The position numbers and the translations under genes are program-made. Shown piece by piece: positions 43,038-51,936 of a DNA stretch of 64,000 nucleotides. Origin of the DNA: Roseomonas mucosa ATCC BAA-692 (GTDB lineage Bacteria; Pseudomonadota; Alphaproteobacteria; Acetobacterales; Acetobacteraceae); assembly GCF_000622225.1 (NCBI RefSeq), contig NZ_JHWD01000016.1, positions 1 through 64,000 on the forward strand. Direction: 5' to 3'. The notes under the pieces are model-generated. The model did no database searches. It worked only from the letters and a program-made list of their open reading frames with translations, and was not told the DNA's origin. Position 1 is the stretch's first letter; every line of letters begins with the position of its first letter.

Positions 43038-44006
43038 TCAGCCCGGCGCCGGGGCGAGGCCGAGGCTGGCCCACCAGGCCAGCGTGTCCCGCAACCCCTC
43101 CTCGAAGCCGATGCGGGGTGCCCAGACCGCTTCCGGCAGTTGCCGCTCCGCACCGGAGCCCCAGTCCCGGTGCAGGATCTCCCGCGCCTTGCCGAGGCCG
43201 AAGAGCCCGCTGCGCCCGGTCAGCCGGGCCCAGCCATCCGCCGCCACACCCGCCGCCAGCATGGCCGCGTCCGGCACCTCCAGGAAGCGCGGCCGTTGCC
43301 GCAGCCCCTGTGCCAAGCCGCGCAGCAACTCGCGCCAGCCATAGCCCTCGCGCCGCGCATCCGTGACCTCGAAGGTGCCGCCCCAGGGAGTAGCCAAGGG
43401 GCCGGAGCGGCAGAGGGCCGCGACGGCCGCCGCGACGTCCCGCGCATGCACCATGGCGATCCGCGGCTCCGGCGCGCGCGGCACGGGCACGATGGCGGAG
43501 TTCGCCAGACGGCGCAGCAGCAGCCCTTCCAGGTCCCCCGGCCCATAGATCACCGAGGGGCGCAGCACCACCCAGCGCCCTGCCGGCCCCAGGGCCGCCA
43601 CGGCCGCCCGCTCCCCCGCCCGCTTGCTGGCGGCATAGGGGGACAGGTGCGGCTCCCGCGCCGCCAGGGAGGACACCAGCACGCAGCGTGCCTCGGGTGC
43701 CGCCCGGACGACCGCTTCCGCCAGGCGCGCGCTGCCGTCCCGGTTCACGGCCAGGAACTCGGCGGGTCCGTGCGCCTTGGTCAGCCCGGCCAGATGCACC
43801 ACCGCCTGGGCACCGGATACCAGCCGGCACAGGGCCGCCGCATCGGCGAGATCCCCGCGCAGGGGCTCCGCCGGCAGCCCCTCGGCACCGCATTCGCGCC
43901 GGACCAGCACCCGCACCCGCCAGCCCTGCGCCGCCAGCGCCGCGACCACATGGCGCCCCAGGAAGCCGGTTCCGCCCGTGACGGCGGCCAGCGGGGCGTC
44001 GGTCAT
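43038..44006 (-). CDS. cerR: NAD(P)-dependent epimerase/dehydratase, CerR-like ceramide reductase
   Basis: A 322-aa extended short-chain dehydrogenase: Rossmann motif VTGGTGFLGRHV, conserved VVHLAGLTKAHG, and catalytic Tyr-Lys in SPYAASKRAGE. In Caulobacter a protein of this type in the sphingolipid locus (CerR) reduces the 3-keto group after N-acylation, and the position beside the acyl-AMP ligase fits the same role. The ATG at 44006 overlaps the ligase stop as ATGA. It could alternatively modify a nucleotide sugar. Confidence 0.78.
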   Translation of the reverse strand: MTDAPLAAVTGGTGFLGRHVVAALAAQGWRVRVLVRRECGAEGLPAEPLRGDLADAAALCRLVSGAQAVVHLAGLTKAHGPAEFLAVNRDGSARLAEAVVRAAPEARCVLVSSLAAREPHLSPYAASKRAGERAAVAALGPAGRWVVLRPSVIYGPGDLEGLLLRRLANSAIVPVPRAPEPRIAMVHARDVAAAVAALCRSGPLATPWGGTFEVTDARREGYGWRELLRGLAQGLRQRPRFLEVPDAAMLAAGVAADGWARLTGRSGLFGLGKAREILHRDWGSGAERQLPEAVWAPRIGFEEGLRDTLAWWASLGLAPAPG

Positions 44007-45745
44007 TCCGGCAGGGCCGCCAGCGCGCTGGCCCCCGCCGTGAAGCGCCCGGCCAGGTAGCGGCGTCGCGCCAGGGTGCGGCTGAGCTTGCCCGAGGAGG
44101 TGCGCGGCAGCGTACCCGGCGACACCAGCACGATCCGGGCCTCGACCCCGTGGCGGGCGCGAAGCATGCCGGCCGCCTCGGTGGCCAGCCGCTCACGCTC
44201 CCCGCTGTCCGGGGCGCCGCGTGCCTCGATCAGCATCACCACCTGCTCCGCGCCGTCCTCCTCCACCGAGAAGGCCGCGGCGTCGCCGCTGCGCGCCGTG
44301 GGGATCGACTGCTCCACGGACCATTCCAGGTCCTGCGGCCAGACATTGCGGCCGTTGACGATGATCAGGTCCTTGGCGCGGCCGGTGATCACCACCTGTC
44401 CGTTCAGGCGGTAGCCGAGGTCGCCCGTGTCGAGCCAGCCATCCGCCGAAAGCACGGCGGTGCTTTCCTCGGGCCGCTCGTCATAGCCCTGCATCAGCCC
44501 CGGACCGCGCACCAGGATGCGCCCCACCTGCCGTTCGGGCAGCGCGGCGCCGGTGGCGTCGCGGATCTCCAGCTCGGTGCCCGGAACCGGGGGGCCGCAC
44601 AGGGCGAATTCCCGCAGCCGCGACCCGTCGCCGGGGGGCATGGCGGCGCCCTCCCGCTCCAGCCGGTCGAGGTCCACCATGTCCGTCGCCAGCCCCTTGC
44701 CCAGGGGTGCGAAGCTGATGGCGAGGGTCGCCTCGGCCATGCCGTAGCTGGGCACGAAGGCTTCCGCGCGGAAGCCATCCGGCGCGAAGGTCTCGGCGAA
44801 GCGTGCCAGCACGTGCGGCCGGATCATGTCCCCGCCGATGCCCGCGGCGCGCCAGGAGGAAAGGTCGAGGGCCGGGCCCTTGGCCGGGTCCGGGCGCCCC
44901 CGCCGGGTGCAGAGCTCGTAGCCGAAGCTGGGGCTGTAGGAGAGGGTGGCGCGGTTGGCGGAGATCAGCCTCAGCCAGAGCTGCGGCCGCCGCGCGAATT
45001 CCTGCGGCGAGAGGTAGTCCACCGTCACCTGCCCGGCGAGGGGCGCCAGCATGAAGCCCACCAGGCCCATGTCATGGTAGAGCGGCAGCCAGGACACCGC
45101 CCGGTCCTCCTCGCCCACCTGCAGCCCGTGCCGGAGGATGGCGCGGATGTTCTCCATCAGCGCCCGCTGCGTAACGGCCACCCCCATGGGGAAGCGCGTG
45201 CTGCCCGAGGAGAACTGGAGATAGGCGATCTCGTCCTCGCCCAGCGGAACCGGGTCGGCCGCGCTTTCCGGAGCCGAGGCCAGCCCCGCCACGGTTCCGA
45301 AGACCGTCAGCCCGGCCTCGGCGGCAAAGGGTGCCAGCCAGGGCTGCAGGGCCTCCGGCACGAAGAGCGCCGAGGCGCGGGCCGCCAGGGTCAGCCGGGA
45401 AACATGCTCGATATAGGTCTGGCGCCCGCCGAAGGCGACCGGCAGGGGCAGGAGCAGCGGCACCAGGCCCGCATACTGGCAGGCCAGGAAGGCCTCCACC
45501 ACATCGGGCCGTGTCTCGGCGACGATGGCCACGCGGCTTCCGCGCTCCAGCCCGGCGCCGATCAGCTGCCTTGCCAGGCGGCGCGCCGTTTCGCGCAACT
45601 CGCGGTAGGACAAGGCCCTGACCAGTTCACCCCGGCCATCATGGAAATTCAGGCCCGTTTCCCCACCGGCGGCGTAGTTCAGGGCATCGGGCAGGGTGGC
45701 AAAGGACCCCAGGCGTCGGGGAAGCGAATTCCGCGTCGGGAGCAT
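44003..45745 (-). CDS. Fatty acyl-AMP ligase / acyl-ACP synthetase
   Basis: A 580-aa adenylating enzyme close to the fatty acyl-AMP ligases: YLQFSSGSTRFPMGVAVTQR, SWLPLYHDMGLVGFMLAPL, YGMAEATLAISF, TGDLGYRLNGQVVITGRAKD and the C-terminal lysine in LPRTSSGKLSRTLARRR. In the sphingolipid setting it would activate a fatty acid and load it onto the dedicated ACP for SPT or ceramide synthase. The ATG at 45745 follows the cytidylyltransferase gene by 13 bases. Confidence 0.88.
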   Translation of the reverse strand: MLPTRNSLPRRLGSFATLPDALNYAAGGETGLNFHDGRGELVRALSYRELRETARRLARQLIGAGLERGSRVAIVAETRPDVVEAFLACQYAGLVPLLLPLPVAFGGRQTYIEHVSRLTLAARASALFVPEALQPWLAPFAAEAGLTVFGTVAGLASAPESAADPVPLGEDEIAYLQFSSGSTRFPMGVAVTQRALMENIRAILRHGLQVGEEDRAVSWLPLYHDMGLVGFMLAPLAGQVTVDYLSPQEFARRPQLWLRLISANRATLSYSPSFGYELCTRRGRPDPAKGPALDLSSWRAAGIGGDMIRPHVLARFAETFAPDGFRAEAFVPSYGMAEATLAISFAPLGKGLATDMVDLDRLEREGAAMPPGDGSRLREFALCGPPVPGTELEIRDATGAALPERQVGRILVRGPGLMQGYDERPEESTAVLSADGWLDTGDLGYRLNGQVVITGRAKDLIIVNGRNVWPQDLEWSVEQSIPTARSGDAAAFSVEEDGAEQVVMLIEARGAPDSGERERLATEAAGMLRARHGVEARIVLVSPGTLPRTSSGKLSRTLARRRYLAGRFTAGASALAALPE

Positions 45746-45758
45746 GATCACCTCGGCG

Positions 45759-46514
45759 TCACCCGGCCAGGGCCGGGGTGGGCGTGGCCCAGGAGCGGAC
45801 AAGCGCCTCCGCCTCGGCGAGATCGTCCGGATAGTCCACCTCGCCCCAGCTGAGGCCCTCGATGGAGGTCACCCGGACCTGTCCCGTCTGCGCGAGGGCA
45901 TGGATGACGGAGAGATACCAGCGGCGCAGCCCTTCCGGCTGGCGCAGTGCCGTTTCCAGCCCATCGGCGAAGAGCGCGCCGCCCGTGCCCTGGAAACGCA
46001 GCATGCCGATGGACTCGCCATTCGTTTCGGACGGCAACAGGGTCTTGCCGATGGCGCGGAGGATCGCCCCATCCGCCGAAACCTTCATGTCGTCGGCGTC
46101 ATAGGCGGACTTGCGGTCGATGGTGACGGTGATGTCTGCGGCGGGGGCTGCCAGCAGGTGGCGCAACACCGCGGGCTCGAACAAGGTGTCGCCATTCAGC
46201 AGCACCGTGTCGGCCGCCCGCAGCAGGTCACGGACCAGGAAGCAGCTGCCGATGTTCTCGGCGACGCCGAAGAAAGGATTGAAGAGGGTCCGGACCGTCA
46301 GGCCCGCGGGCGTGATGCCGGGCAGCGCCGCCTCGATGGCCTCGGCCCGGAACCCCGTGACGAGCGTGACCTCCCGAATCCCGGACCTGGCCAGTCCCAG
46401 AAGCTGCCAGCCAAGGATGGGTCTGCCACCCACGGAAAGGAGACATTTCGGGGTCTGCTCCGTAAACGGCAGGAGACGACGCCCCTGGCCAGCACACAAG
46501 ACGATGGCCTTCAA
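45759..46514 (-). CDS. Nucleotidyltransferase, phosphocholine cytidylyltransferase (LicC)-like
   Basis: A 251-aa NTP-transferase. MKAIVLCAGQGRRLLPFTEQ is the nucleotide loop, TPKCLLSVGGRPIL binds the sugar or alcohol phosphate, and TVLLNGDTLFEP and WGEVDYPDDLAEAE supply the metal-binding acidic residues. This pattern is that of LicC-type enzymes, which make CDP-choline or similar activated headgroups. First gene of the ligase-CerR operon, it could feed the CDP-alcohol phosphotransferase at 31960-33054. Confidence 0.8.
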   Translation of the reverse strand: MKAIVLCAGQGRRLLPFTEQTPKCLLSVGGRPILGWQLLGLARSGIREVTLVTGFRAEAIEAALPGITPAGLTVRTLFNPFFGVAENIGSCFLVRDLLRAADTVLLNGDTLFEPAVLRHLLAAPAADITVTIDRKSAYDADDMKVSADGAILRAIGKTLLPSETNGESIGMLRFQGTGGALFADGLETALRQPEGLRRWYLSVIHALAQTGQVRVTSIEGLSWGEVDYPDDLAEAEALVRSWATPTPALAG

Positions 46515-46590
46515 TGTTCACATCCCATGATTGACGTCGGTGTATGTAAGCTATCGCCTCCCGATGTAACACCCTTCTTTGACACGGCCA

Positions 46591-46616
46591 TGCCCAGGGC
46601 ACGGGGCTGTGCCCCG
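46591..46616 (-). terminator. Tandem short hairpins after the fucose ABC operon
   Basis: tgccc-a-gggca (46591-46601) is directly followed by cggggc-tgt-gccccg (46602-46616), in the 209-base gap between the end of the second ugpC and the start of the lipid island. No T-tract is seen, so termination strength is doubtful. Confidence 0.35.
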
Positions 46617-46723
46617 GCCGCACATGTCCGTCGGCCGTGGTTCCGGGCACGGTGCTTGCTGATACGGGGGGGACGAGATCGCCGGGGGTGGGGACGCCCT
46701 CCGGGCGATGGCCCCGCGCCGCC

Positions 46724-47803
46724 TCAGGCGGCGAGGTCCTGCCGGAAGGTTTCCACGCGGAGCCCGTCCGCCTGGTCGAACAGATGGGCGAGGCGGGTGT
46801 CCCAGTGGATGGGGAGGACCTCGCCGGGCGCGACCTGGATGCGCTCGCGGAAGCTGCCCATGAAGCGGTGTTCCCCCAGCCGCCCGAAGACCTGCGTTTC
46901 CGAGCCCGTGGGCTCCATCACATCCACCACCATCGGCAGCCCGCCCTCTCCGACCAGAAGGTGCTCGGGCCGTATCCCATAGGTCACGCGGCGGCTCGGC
47001 GCGACCGGCGAGCCCGCGGGCAGCGGCAGGACCATCCCGTCGCCGAGCTGCACGCCGCCCTCCACGGCGGTGCCGGGCAGGAGGTTCATGGCGGGCGAAC
47101 CGATGAAGCTGGCCACGAAGACATTCGCCGGGCGGTCGTAGAGTTCCAGGGGCGCACCGATCTGCTCCACGCGCCCGTCCTGCATCACCACGATCTGGTC
47201 GGCCATGGTCATGGCCTCGATCTGGTCATGGGTCACATAGATCATCGTGGTGCGCAACCTCTGGTGGAGAGCCTTGATCTCCGTGCGCATCTGGACGCGC
47301 AGCTTGGCATCCAGATTCGACAGCGGCTCGTCGAACAGGAAGACCGCCGGGTCGCGCACGATGGCCCGGCCCATGGCGACACGCTGCCGCTGCCCGCCCG
47401 AGAGATGGCGCGGCAGGCGGTCGAGCAGCCTGGACAGGCCGAGGATCTCCGCCGCGGGCCGCACCTTCCGGAGGATCTCCTCTGGCCTCGCCTTCTTCAG
47501 CTTCAGGGCGAAGGCCATGTTCTCGGCCACCGTCATGTGCGGATAGAGCGCGTAGTTCTGGAACACCATCGCGATGTCGCGATCCTTGGGCGGCACGTCG
47601 TTCACCACGCGCGGGCCGATGCTGATCGTGCCGCCCGTGATGGTCTCCAGCCCGGCGATCATGCGCAGCAGAGTGGACTTGCCGCAGCCCGACGGGCCGA
47701 CGAGGACGACGAAGGCGCCGTCGGGGATGTCGATGGACACCCCGTGCATCACCGCATGGGCGCCATAGGCCTTGCGGACATTGCTGATGGTGACGGATGC
47801 CAT
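46724..47803 (-). CDS. ugpC: Sugar ABC transporter ATP-binding protein, UgpC/MsmK type (fucose operon)
   Basis: A 359-aa ATPase with [32 protein letters not shown] and THDQ, followed by a TOBE-type C-terminal domain with the YGIRPEHL block. The ATG at 47803 is preceded by GGAGAG. It closes the minus-strand operon of two permeases, binding protein and L-fucose catabolic enzymes. It is similar in layout to the ATPase at 1123-2208, so the window carries two copies of this subunit for two importers. Confidence 0.93.
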   Translation of the reverse strand: MASVTISNVRKAYGAHAVMHGVSIDIPDGAFVVLVGPSGCGKSTLLRMIAGLETITGGTISIGPRVVNDVPPKDRDIAMVFQNYALYPHMTVAENMAFALKLKKARPEEILRKVRPAAEILGLSRLLDRLPRHLSGGQRQRVAMGRAIVRDPAVFLFDEPLSNLDAKLRVQMRTEIKALHQRLRTTMIYVTHDQIEAMTMADQIVVMQDGRVEQIGAPLELYDRPANVFVASFIGSPAMNLLPGTAVEGGVQLGDGMVLPLPAGSPVAPSRRVTYGIRPEHLLVGEGGLPMVVDVMEPTGSETQVFGRLGEHRFMGSFRERIQVAPGEVLPIHWDTRLAHLFDQADGLRVETFRQDLAA

Positions 47804-47828
47804 TTCCGGTCGCTCTCCTTTTTCGTGT

Positions 47829-48275
47829 TCAGTGCCCGGCGATGACGCCCTTGCGCAGCAGAAAGCAGCCATAGGGACGGGCATCGCCGACCTGAACCAC
47901 GGCGAAGCCCCTGCGGGCGGCGTCGTAGAAGGCGAAGCGCTCCAGCCCCTGCATGGTCAGCCCCGGCACCGCCCGTTCCAGCTCCGCCTGGACCTCGCGC
48001 TGGATGGGCGGAACCTCGCCGGGGGCGCCCACCACCTCCATACGCCGGACCGGGCCGGGCTCGAAATCGTCGATCGGCAGCAGGGTCAGGATCGCCGCCG
48101 CGACTTCGGCCATGCGCAGGCCCGGCAGGATGACGAGGCGGCCCGATGCGGTGGACCGCGCAATGGCCGCGGCGGGATGGTTGGCATCCACCAGGACCAA
48201 GTCGTCGCCATGGCCCATCGAGGCCAGGACCCAGAGCAGGTCCGGCGTCAGGAGGGGATGGATGGTCTTCAGCAT
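47829..48275 (-). CDS. fucU: L-fucose mutarotase (RbsD/FucU family)
   Basis: A 148-aa mutarotase that interconverts alpha and beta anomers of fucose. Family marks are the histidine in [29 protein letters not shown], and the C-terminal [16 protein letters not shown]. It lies between the lactonase (7-base overlap) and the ATPase, fitting an oxidative L-fucose pathway in which the dehydrogenase uses one anomer. Confidence 0.92.
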   Translation of the reverse strand: MLKTIHPLLTPDLLWVLASMGHGDDLVLVDANHPAAAIARSTASGRLVILPGLRMAEVAAAILTLLPIDDFEPGPVRRMEVVGAPGEVPPIQREVQAELERAVPGLTMQGLERFAFYDAARRGFAVVQVGDARPYGCFLLRKGVIAGH

Positions 48276-49144
48276 GGCTTGCGCCCCCGCTTGCCGAGAT
48301 AGGTCCGTGCCGCATTGCCGCCGAGGATGGCCGCCCGGTCATCCGCCGGCAGGGAGGCGAGGAGCGCGGCCGTGGCCTCCCACCAGCCGGAATAGGTTCC
48401 CGCCAGGCGCAGCACGGGCCAGTCGCTGCCCCAGATCACGCGCCGCGGCCCGAAGAGCTCCAGCACCCGCTCCGCATAAGGGCGCAGACCCTCCAGGCTC
48501 CAGCCGGGCCCGGCCTCGGTGATCAGGCCCGAGAGCTTGCAGTGGACATGCGGCAGCCGCGCCAGCGCCGCCATACCCTCCGCCCAGCCGCGCCAGGACC
48601 GGGTGCCCGGCCCCTCCACGATGGCGGGCTTGGCCAGATGGTCGATGACGATCGCGAGCCCGGGATGGGCCTCCGCGAAGCGGAGCAGATGAGGCAGGTG
48701 GCGAGGCTTCACCAGCGCGTCGAAGGCCAGCCCCAGCGCCTGCATCGCCTCCACCGCCGGCAGCAGCGCCGGGCGCGACAGCCACTCGTCGTCGGGAAGG
48801 TCATGCAGCATCGGCCGCAGCCCGACCAGCAGCGGGTCCGCCGCCAGCCGCCCGAGACCGGCCGGGGCATCGGGGGCTTCCAGGTCGCTCCAGCCGACCA
48901 CGCCCAGGACGCTGGGTTCCGTCGCCGCGATGCCGAGCAGGTATCGGGTCTCGGCCTCCGTGGGCGCGGCCTGGACGGCGATGCTGCCGCCGATCCCGGC
49001 CTCGCGGAGCAGGGGCGCCAGATCGCCGGGGCCGAAATCCCGGTGGATCGCCCCCATCTCCGGCGTCAGCCAACCATAGTCGCCCCGGGACAGGGCCCAG
49101 AAATGCTGGTGCGCGTCGATCCGGGGTGAGGGCGCGGCGCTCAT
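48269..49144 (-). CDS. Amidohydrolase-family lactonase, probable L-fucono-1,5-lactonase
   Basis: A 291-aa TIM-barrel hydrolase of the amidohydrolase 2 family: IDAHQHFWALSRGDYGWL at the N-terminus, AIVIDHLAKPAI, and VIWGSDWPVLRLAG near the end. This is the pattern of L-fuconolactone and L-rhamnono-lactone hydrolases. Overlapping both the aldo/keto reductase upstream (4 bases) and fucU downstream, it would open the lactone made from L-fucose. Confidence 0.88.
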   Translation of the reverse strand: MSAAPSPRIDAHQHFWALSRGDYGWLTPEMGAIHRDFGPGDLAPLLREAGIGGSIAVQAAPTEAETRYLLGIAATEPSVLGVVGWSDLEAPDAPAGLGRLAADPLLVGLRPMLHDLPDDEWLSRPALLPAVEAMQALGLAFDALVKPRHLPHLLRFAEAHPGLAIVIDHLAKPAIVEGPGTRSWRGWAEGMAALARLPHVHCKLSGLITEAGPGWSLEGLRPYAERVLELFGPRRVIWGSDWPVLRLAGTYSGWWEATAALLASLPADDRAAILGGNAARTYLGKRGRKPC

Positions 49145-50166
49145 ATCGGAACGGGCGCATCGGGGCGCAGCAGCCCGGCATCCCGCATCGCGGCCCAGAA
49201 GGCGGGGGGAACCGGACGTTCCAGGGCGGCGAGGTTGCGCCCGACCTCCCCGGCACTGCCCGCCCCCAGCACCACGGAGGAGACGGCCGGATGCGCGAGG
49301 CCGAAATGCAGCGCCGCGTCGGCGAGGCGGACGTCATGCGCGGCGCAGATCGCCTCGATGCGACGCACCGCGCCGAGGATCGCCGGCGGCGCGTCCCGGT
49401 AGTTGTATTTCGCGCCCGGCACGGCGCCGGTCGCCAGGATGCCGGAATTGAAGACGCCGCCCAGCAGGATGCCGATGCCCTTCTCCAGCGCGAGGGGCAG
49501 GAAATCGTCGAGCGCCCCCTGTTCCAGCAGCGTATAGCGGCCCGCGAGCAGCATGGCGTCGAAATCGCCCGCGCGGGCGAAGCGGGCGCACATCGCGCTC
49601 TCGTTGACGCCGACGCCGATCGCCTTCACCACACCCTCGCGGCGCATCCGGTCCAGGGCGGGATAGGCCCCCTCCATCGCCTCGCGGAAACGCCGCTCGA
49701 CGGCATCGCCATGGGTCCAGCGGTCCACGTCATGGATCAGCAGCAGGTCGATCCGGTCCGTGCCCAGGCGAAGCAGCGACTGCTCGACGCTGCGCAGCGT
49801 GCCGTCATAGGAGTAATCCACCACCGCCCGGTGCGGCAGGCCGCCGAGATAGCCCGAGCCGTCGCCGCGCCCCTGCCGCGGTTCCATCCAGCGGCCGGCC
49901 TTGGTGGACAGCACCACGCCCTCGCGCCCCGCGATCCGCAGCGCCGTGCCGCAGCGGTGCTCCGACAGGCCATGGCCATAGAGCGGCGAGGTGTCGAGCA
50001 GGGTGACGCCCTGCTCGATGGCGGCGACGGCCGCCCCGATGGCCACGCCCTCCTCCATCCGCGCATAGAGGTCGCCCAGCGGCGCGGCACCGAAGCCGAT
50101 GGCGGAAACCGTCAGCCCGGAGCGGCCGAGGGGCCGCGCCGGCAAAGCGGGGCGGGGATCAGCCAC
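49141..50166 (-). CDS. Aldo/keto reductase, L-fucose dehydrogenase / D-threo-aldose 1-dehydrogenase
   Basis: A 341-aa AKR-fold oxidoreductase with the catalytic residues visible: Asp and Tyr in LLDTSPLYGHG, Lys in VVLSTKAGR, His in LLIHDVDRWTHG. Close relatives oxidise L-fucose or D-arabinose at C1 to the lactone. The neighbouring lactonase and mutarotase make L-fucose the likely substrate. It overlaps the permease gene by 8 bases. Confidence 0.88.
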   Translation of the reverse strand: MADPRPALPARPLGRSGLTVSAIGFGAAPLGDLYARMEEGVAIGAAVAAIEQGVTLLDTSPLYGHGLSEHRCGTALRIAGREGVVLSTKAGRWMEPRQGRGDGSGYLGGLPHRAVVDYSYDGTLRSVEQSLLRLGTDRIDLLLIHDVDRWTHGDAVERRFREAMEGAYPALDRMRREGVVKAIGVGVNESAMCARFARAGDFDAMLLAGRYTLLEQGALDDFLPLALEKGIGILLGGVFNSGILATGAVPGAKYNYRDAPPAILGAVRRIEAICAAHDVRLADAALHFGLAHPAVSSVVLGAGSAGEVGRNLAALERPVPPAFWAAMRDAGLLRPDAPVPI

Positions 50167-50980
50167 CCTTCACCGCCCCCGCCGTGAGGCCGGCGACGAT
50201 CTGGCGCTGCGCCACGATGGTCAGGATCAGCACCGGCAGCGTGACCACCAGCGCCGCGGCGGCCAGCGGGCCCCAGCTCACCTGCTCGAAGGACAGCATG
50301 TTGTACACGGCAACCGGCAGGGTCCGCGTCTCCCGCCCGGCCAGCACGATGCCGAAGACGAAGTTGTTCCAGGAGAAGATGACCGACAGGATGAAGGCCA
50401 CCACGATGCCGGGCCTGGCGATGGGCAGCGCCACCTGCCGGAAGATCTCCCACCGGTTGGCGCCGTCGATCATCGCGGCCTCCTCCAGCTCCAGCGGCGT
50501 GGTCTCGAAATAGCCGATCATGATCCAGATCACGATCGGCACCGTGACCACGAGATGGATGACGATCTGCGGCACCAGCGAGCCGAGCAGGCCCAGCCAC
50601 TGGAAGAGCAGGAACATCGGGATCAGGAAGGACAGGCCCGGCGTCATGCGGGCGATCATGATCACCACCGCCGCGCGATGGGCGCCGAGCCGCGCGATGC
50701 CGTAGCCCGCCGGCACGCCGACCAGCAGCGCGAGCAGGGTGGCGGTGCCGGTGACGACGATGCTGTTCCAGAAGTACAGCAGGAAGTTGTTGCTCTCGAA
50801 GACGCCGGCGTAGTTCTTCCAGGCGATCCGGTCCGGGATCAGGATGGGCGGGTAGGCGCCGTTGTCGATCTCGAACTTGAGGGACAGCGACAGCATCCAG
50901 ACGAAGAAGAGCAGCGCCGGCGAGACCACCAGCAGCCCGCAGAGGATCATCCCGAGCTTGCGCATCAGCGTGCGGGCCAT
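50159..50980 (-). CDS. Sugar ABC transporter permease, MalG type (fucose operon)
   Basis: A 273-aa inner-membrane protein with six predicted helices and the EAA loop ELEEAAMIDGANRWEIFRQV. The ATG at 50980 overlaps the first permease's stop as TGATG. It forms the translocation channel with the permease at 50980-51936, and the start of the catabolic genes overlaps its end, so uptake and breakdown are one operon. Confidence 0.93.
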   Translation of the reverse strand: MARTLMRKLGMILCGLLVVSPALLFFVWMLSLSLKFEIDNGAYPPILIPDRIAWKNYAGVFESNNFLLYFWNSIVVTGTATLLALLVGVPAGYGIARLGAHRAAVVIMIARMTPGLSFLIPMFLLFQWLGLLGSLVPQIVIHLVVTVPIVIWIMIGYFETTPLELEEAAMIDGANRWEIFRQVALPIARPGIVVAFILSVIFSWNNFVFGIVLAGRETRTLPVAVYNMLSFEQVSWGPLAAAALVVTLPVLILTIVAQRQIVAGLTAGAVKGG

Positions 50981-51936
50981 CAGGCGGCCCCCCGCACGGC
51001 GCGGTCGGCGCGGCGGCGCAGATGGAGCAGCAGCAGCGACAGCAGCACGATGAAGACGAAGAACACCACCGCGATGGCGGAGCCGTAGCCGACCTCGTAA
51101 TAGGCGAAGGCCACGCTGTAGAGGTAGAGGTTGATCGTCTCCGAGGCCGTGCCCGGGCCGCCCTGGGTGATGGCGTAGATGATGTCGAAGCTCTTGAAGG
51201 CATCGATGGTGCGGATGATCACCGCCACCATCAGGAAGGGGCCGAGCATCGGCAGGGTGAGATAGCGGAAGCGCTGCCAGGCATTCGCGCCATCGATATG
51301 CGCGCTCTCATAGGGCTCCTGCGGCAGCGAGGCCAGCCCGCCCAGCACGATCAGCATCACCAGCGGCGTCCACTGCCAGGTCTCCACCAGCACCAGCGAG
51401 GGGATCACCGTGGCCGGATGGAAGACCCATTCCTGCGGCCCGATGCCGACCAGCGAGAGCAGGTAGTTCAGCACGCCGAGCTGCGGGTGGAACATCATCG
51501 TCCAGACCAGGGCGATGGCCACCGGCGTCGCCATCATCGGCATGACGAAGATGCCCCGGAACAGCCCGCGCAGCGGCATCTCCTTGTGGAAGAAAAGCGC
51601 CGCCGCCGTGCCCAGCACCAGCGGCGCCACCACCGACAGCACCGTGTAGACCAGCGTGTGCCAGAGCGATTCGAGGAAGCGCGCATCCCCGGCCAGCCTG
51701 GCGTAGTTCGCCAGCCCGACGAGATGATGGCTCTCGCCCACGCGCCACTCGTTCAGGCTCATCCACAGGGTGAAGACCCAGGGAAAGAGGATCACCGCGC
51801 AGACGGTGAAGAGGGCCGGCAGCACGAAGGCCCAGTAGCCGCGGCGAAGATGGTCGCCGCCGCCGGTGGAAAGGGCCGCCCCGCCCGGCGCCGCCCGCGG
51901 CTCCGCCGGCGATTCGGCCGAGGCGGCCACGCTCAT
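50980..51936 (-). CDS. Sugar ABC transporter permease, MalF type (fucose operon)
   Basis: A 318-aa permease with six helices (GYWAFVLPALFTVCAVILFP...) and EAA loop PYESAHIDGANAWQRFRYLT. The ATG at 51936 overlaps the stop of the binding protein as ATGA, and an N-terminal cytoplasmic stretch of about 30 Ala/Pro-rich residues precedes the first helix. Confidence 0.92.
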   Translation of the reverse strand: MSVAASAESPAEPRAAPGGAALSTGGGDHLRRGYWAFVLPALFTVCAVILFPWVFTLWMSLNEWRVGESHHLVGLANYARLAGDARFLESLWHTLVYTVLSVVAPLVLGTAAALFFHKEMPLRGLFRGIFVMPMMATPVAIALVWTMMFHPQLGVLNYLLSLVGIGPQEWVFHPATVIPSLVLVETWQWTPLVMLIVLGGLASLPQEPYESAHIDGANAWQRFRYLTLPMLGPFLMVAVIIRTIDAFKSFDIIYAITQGGPGTASETINLYLYSVAFAYYEVGYGSAIAVVFFVFIVLLSLLLLHLRRRADRAVRGAA

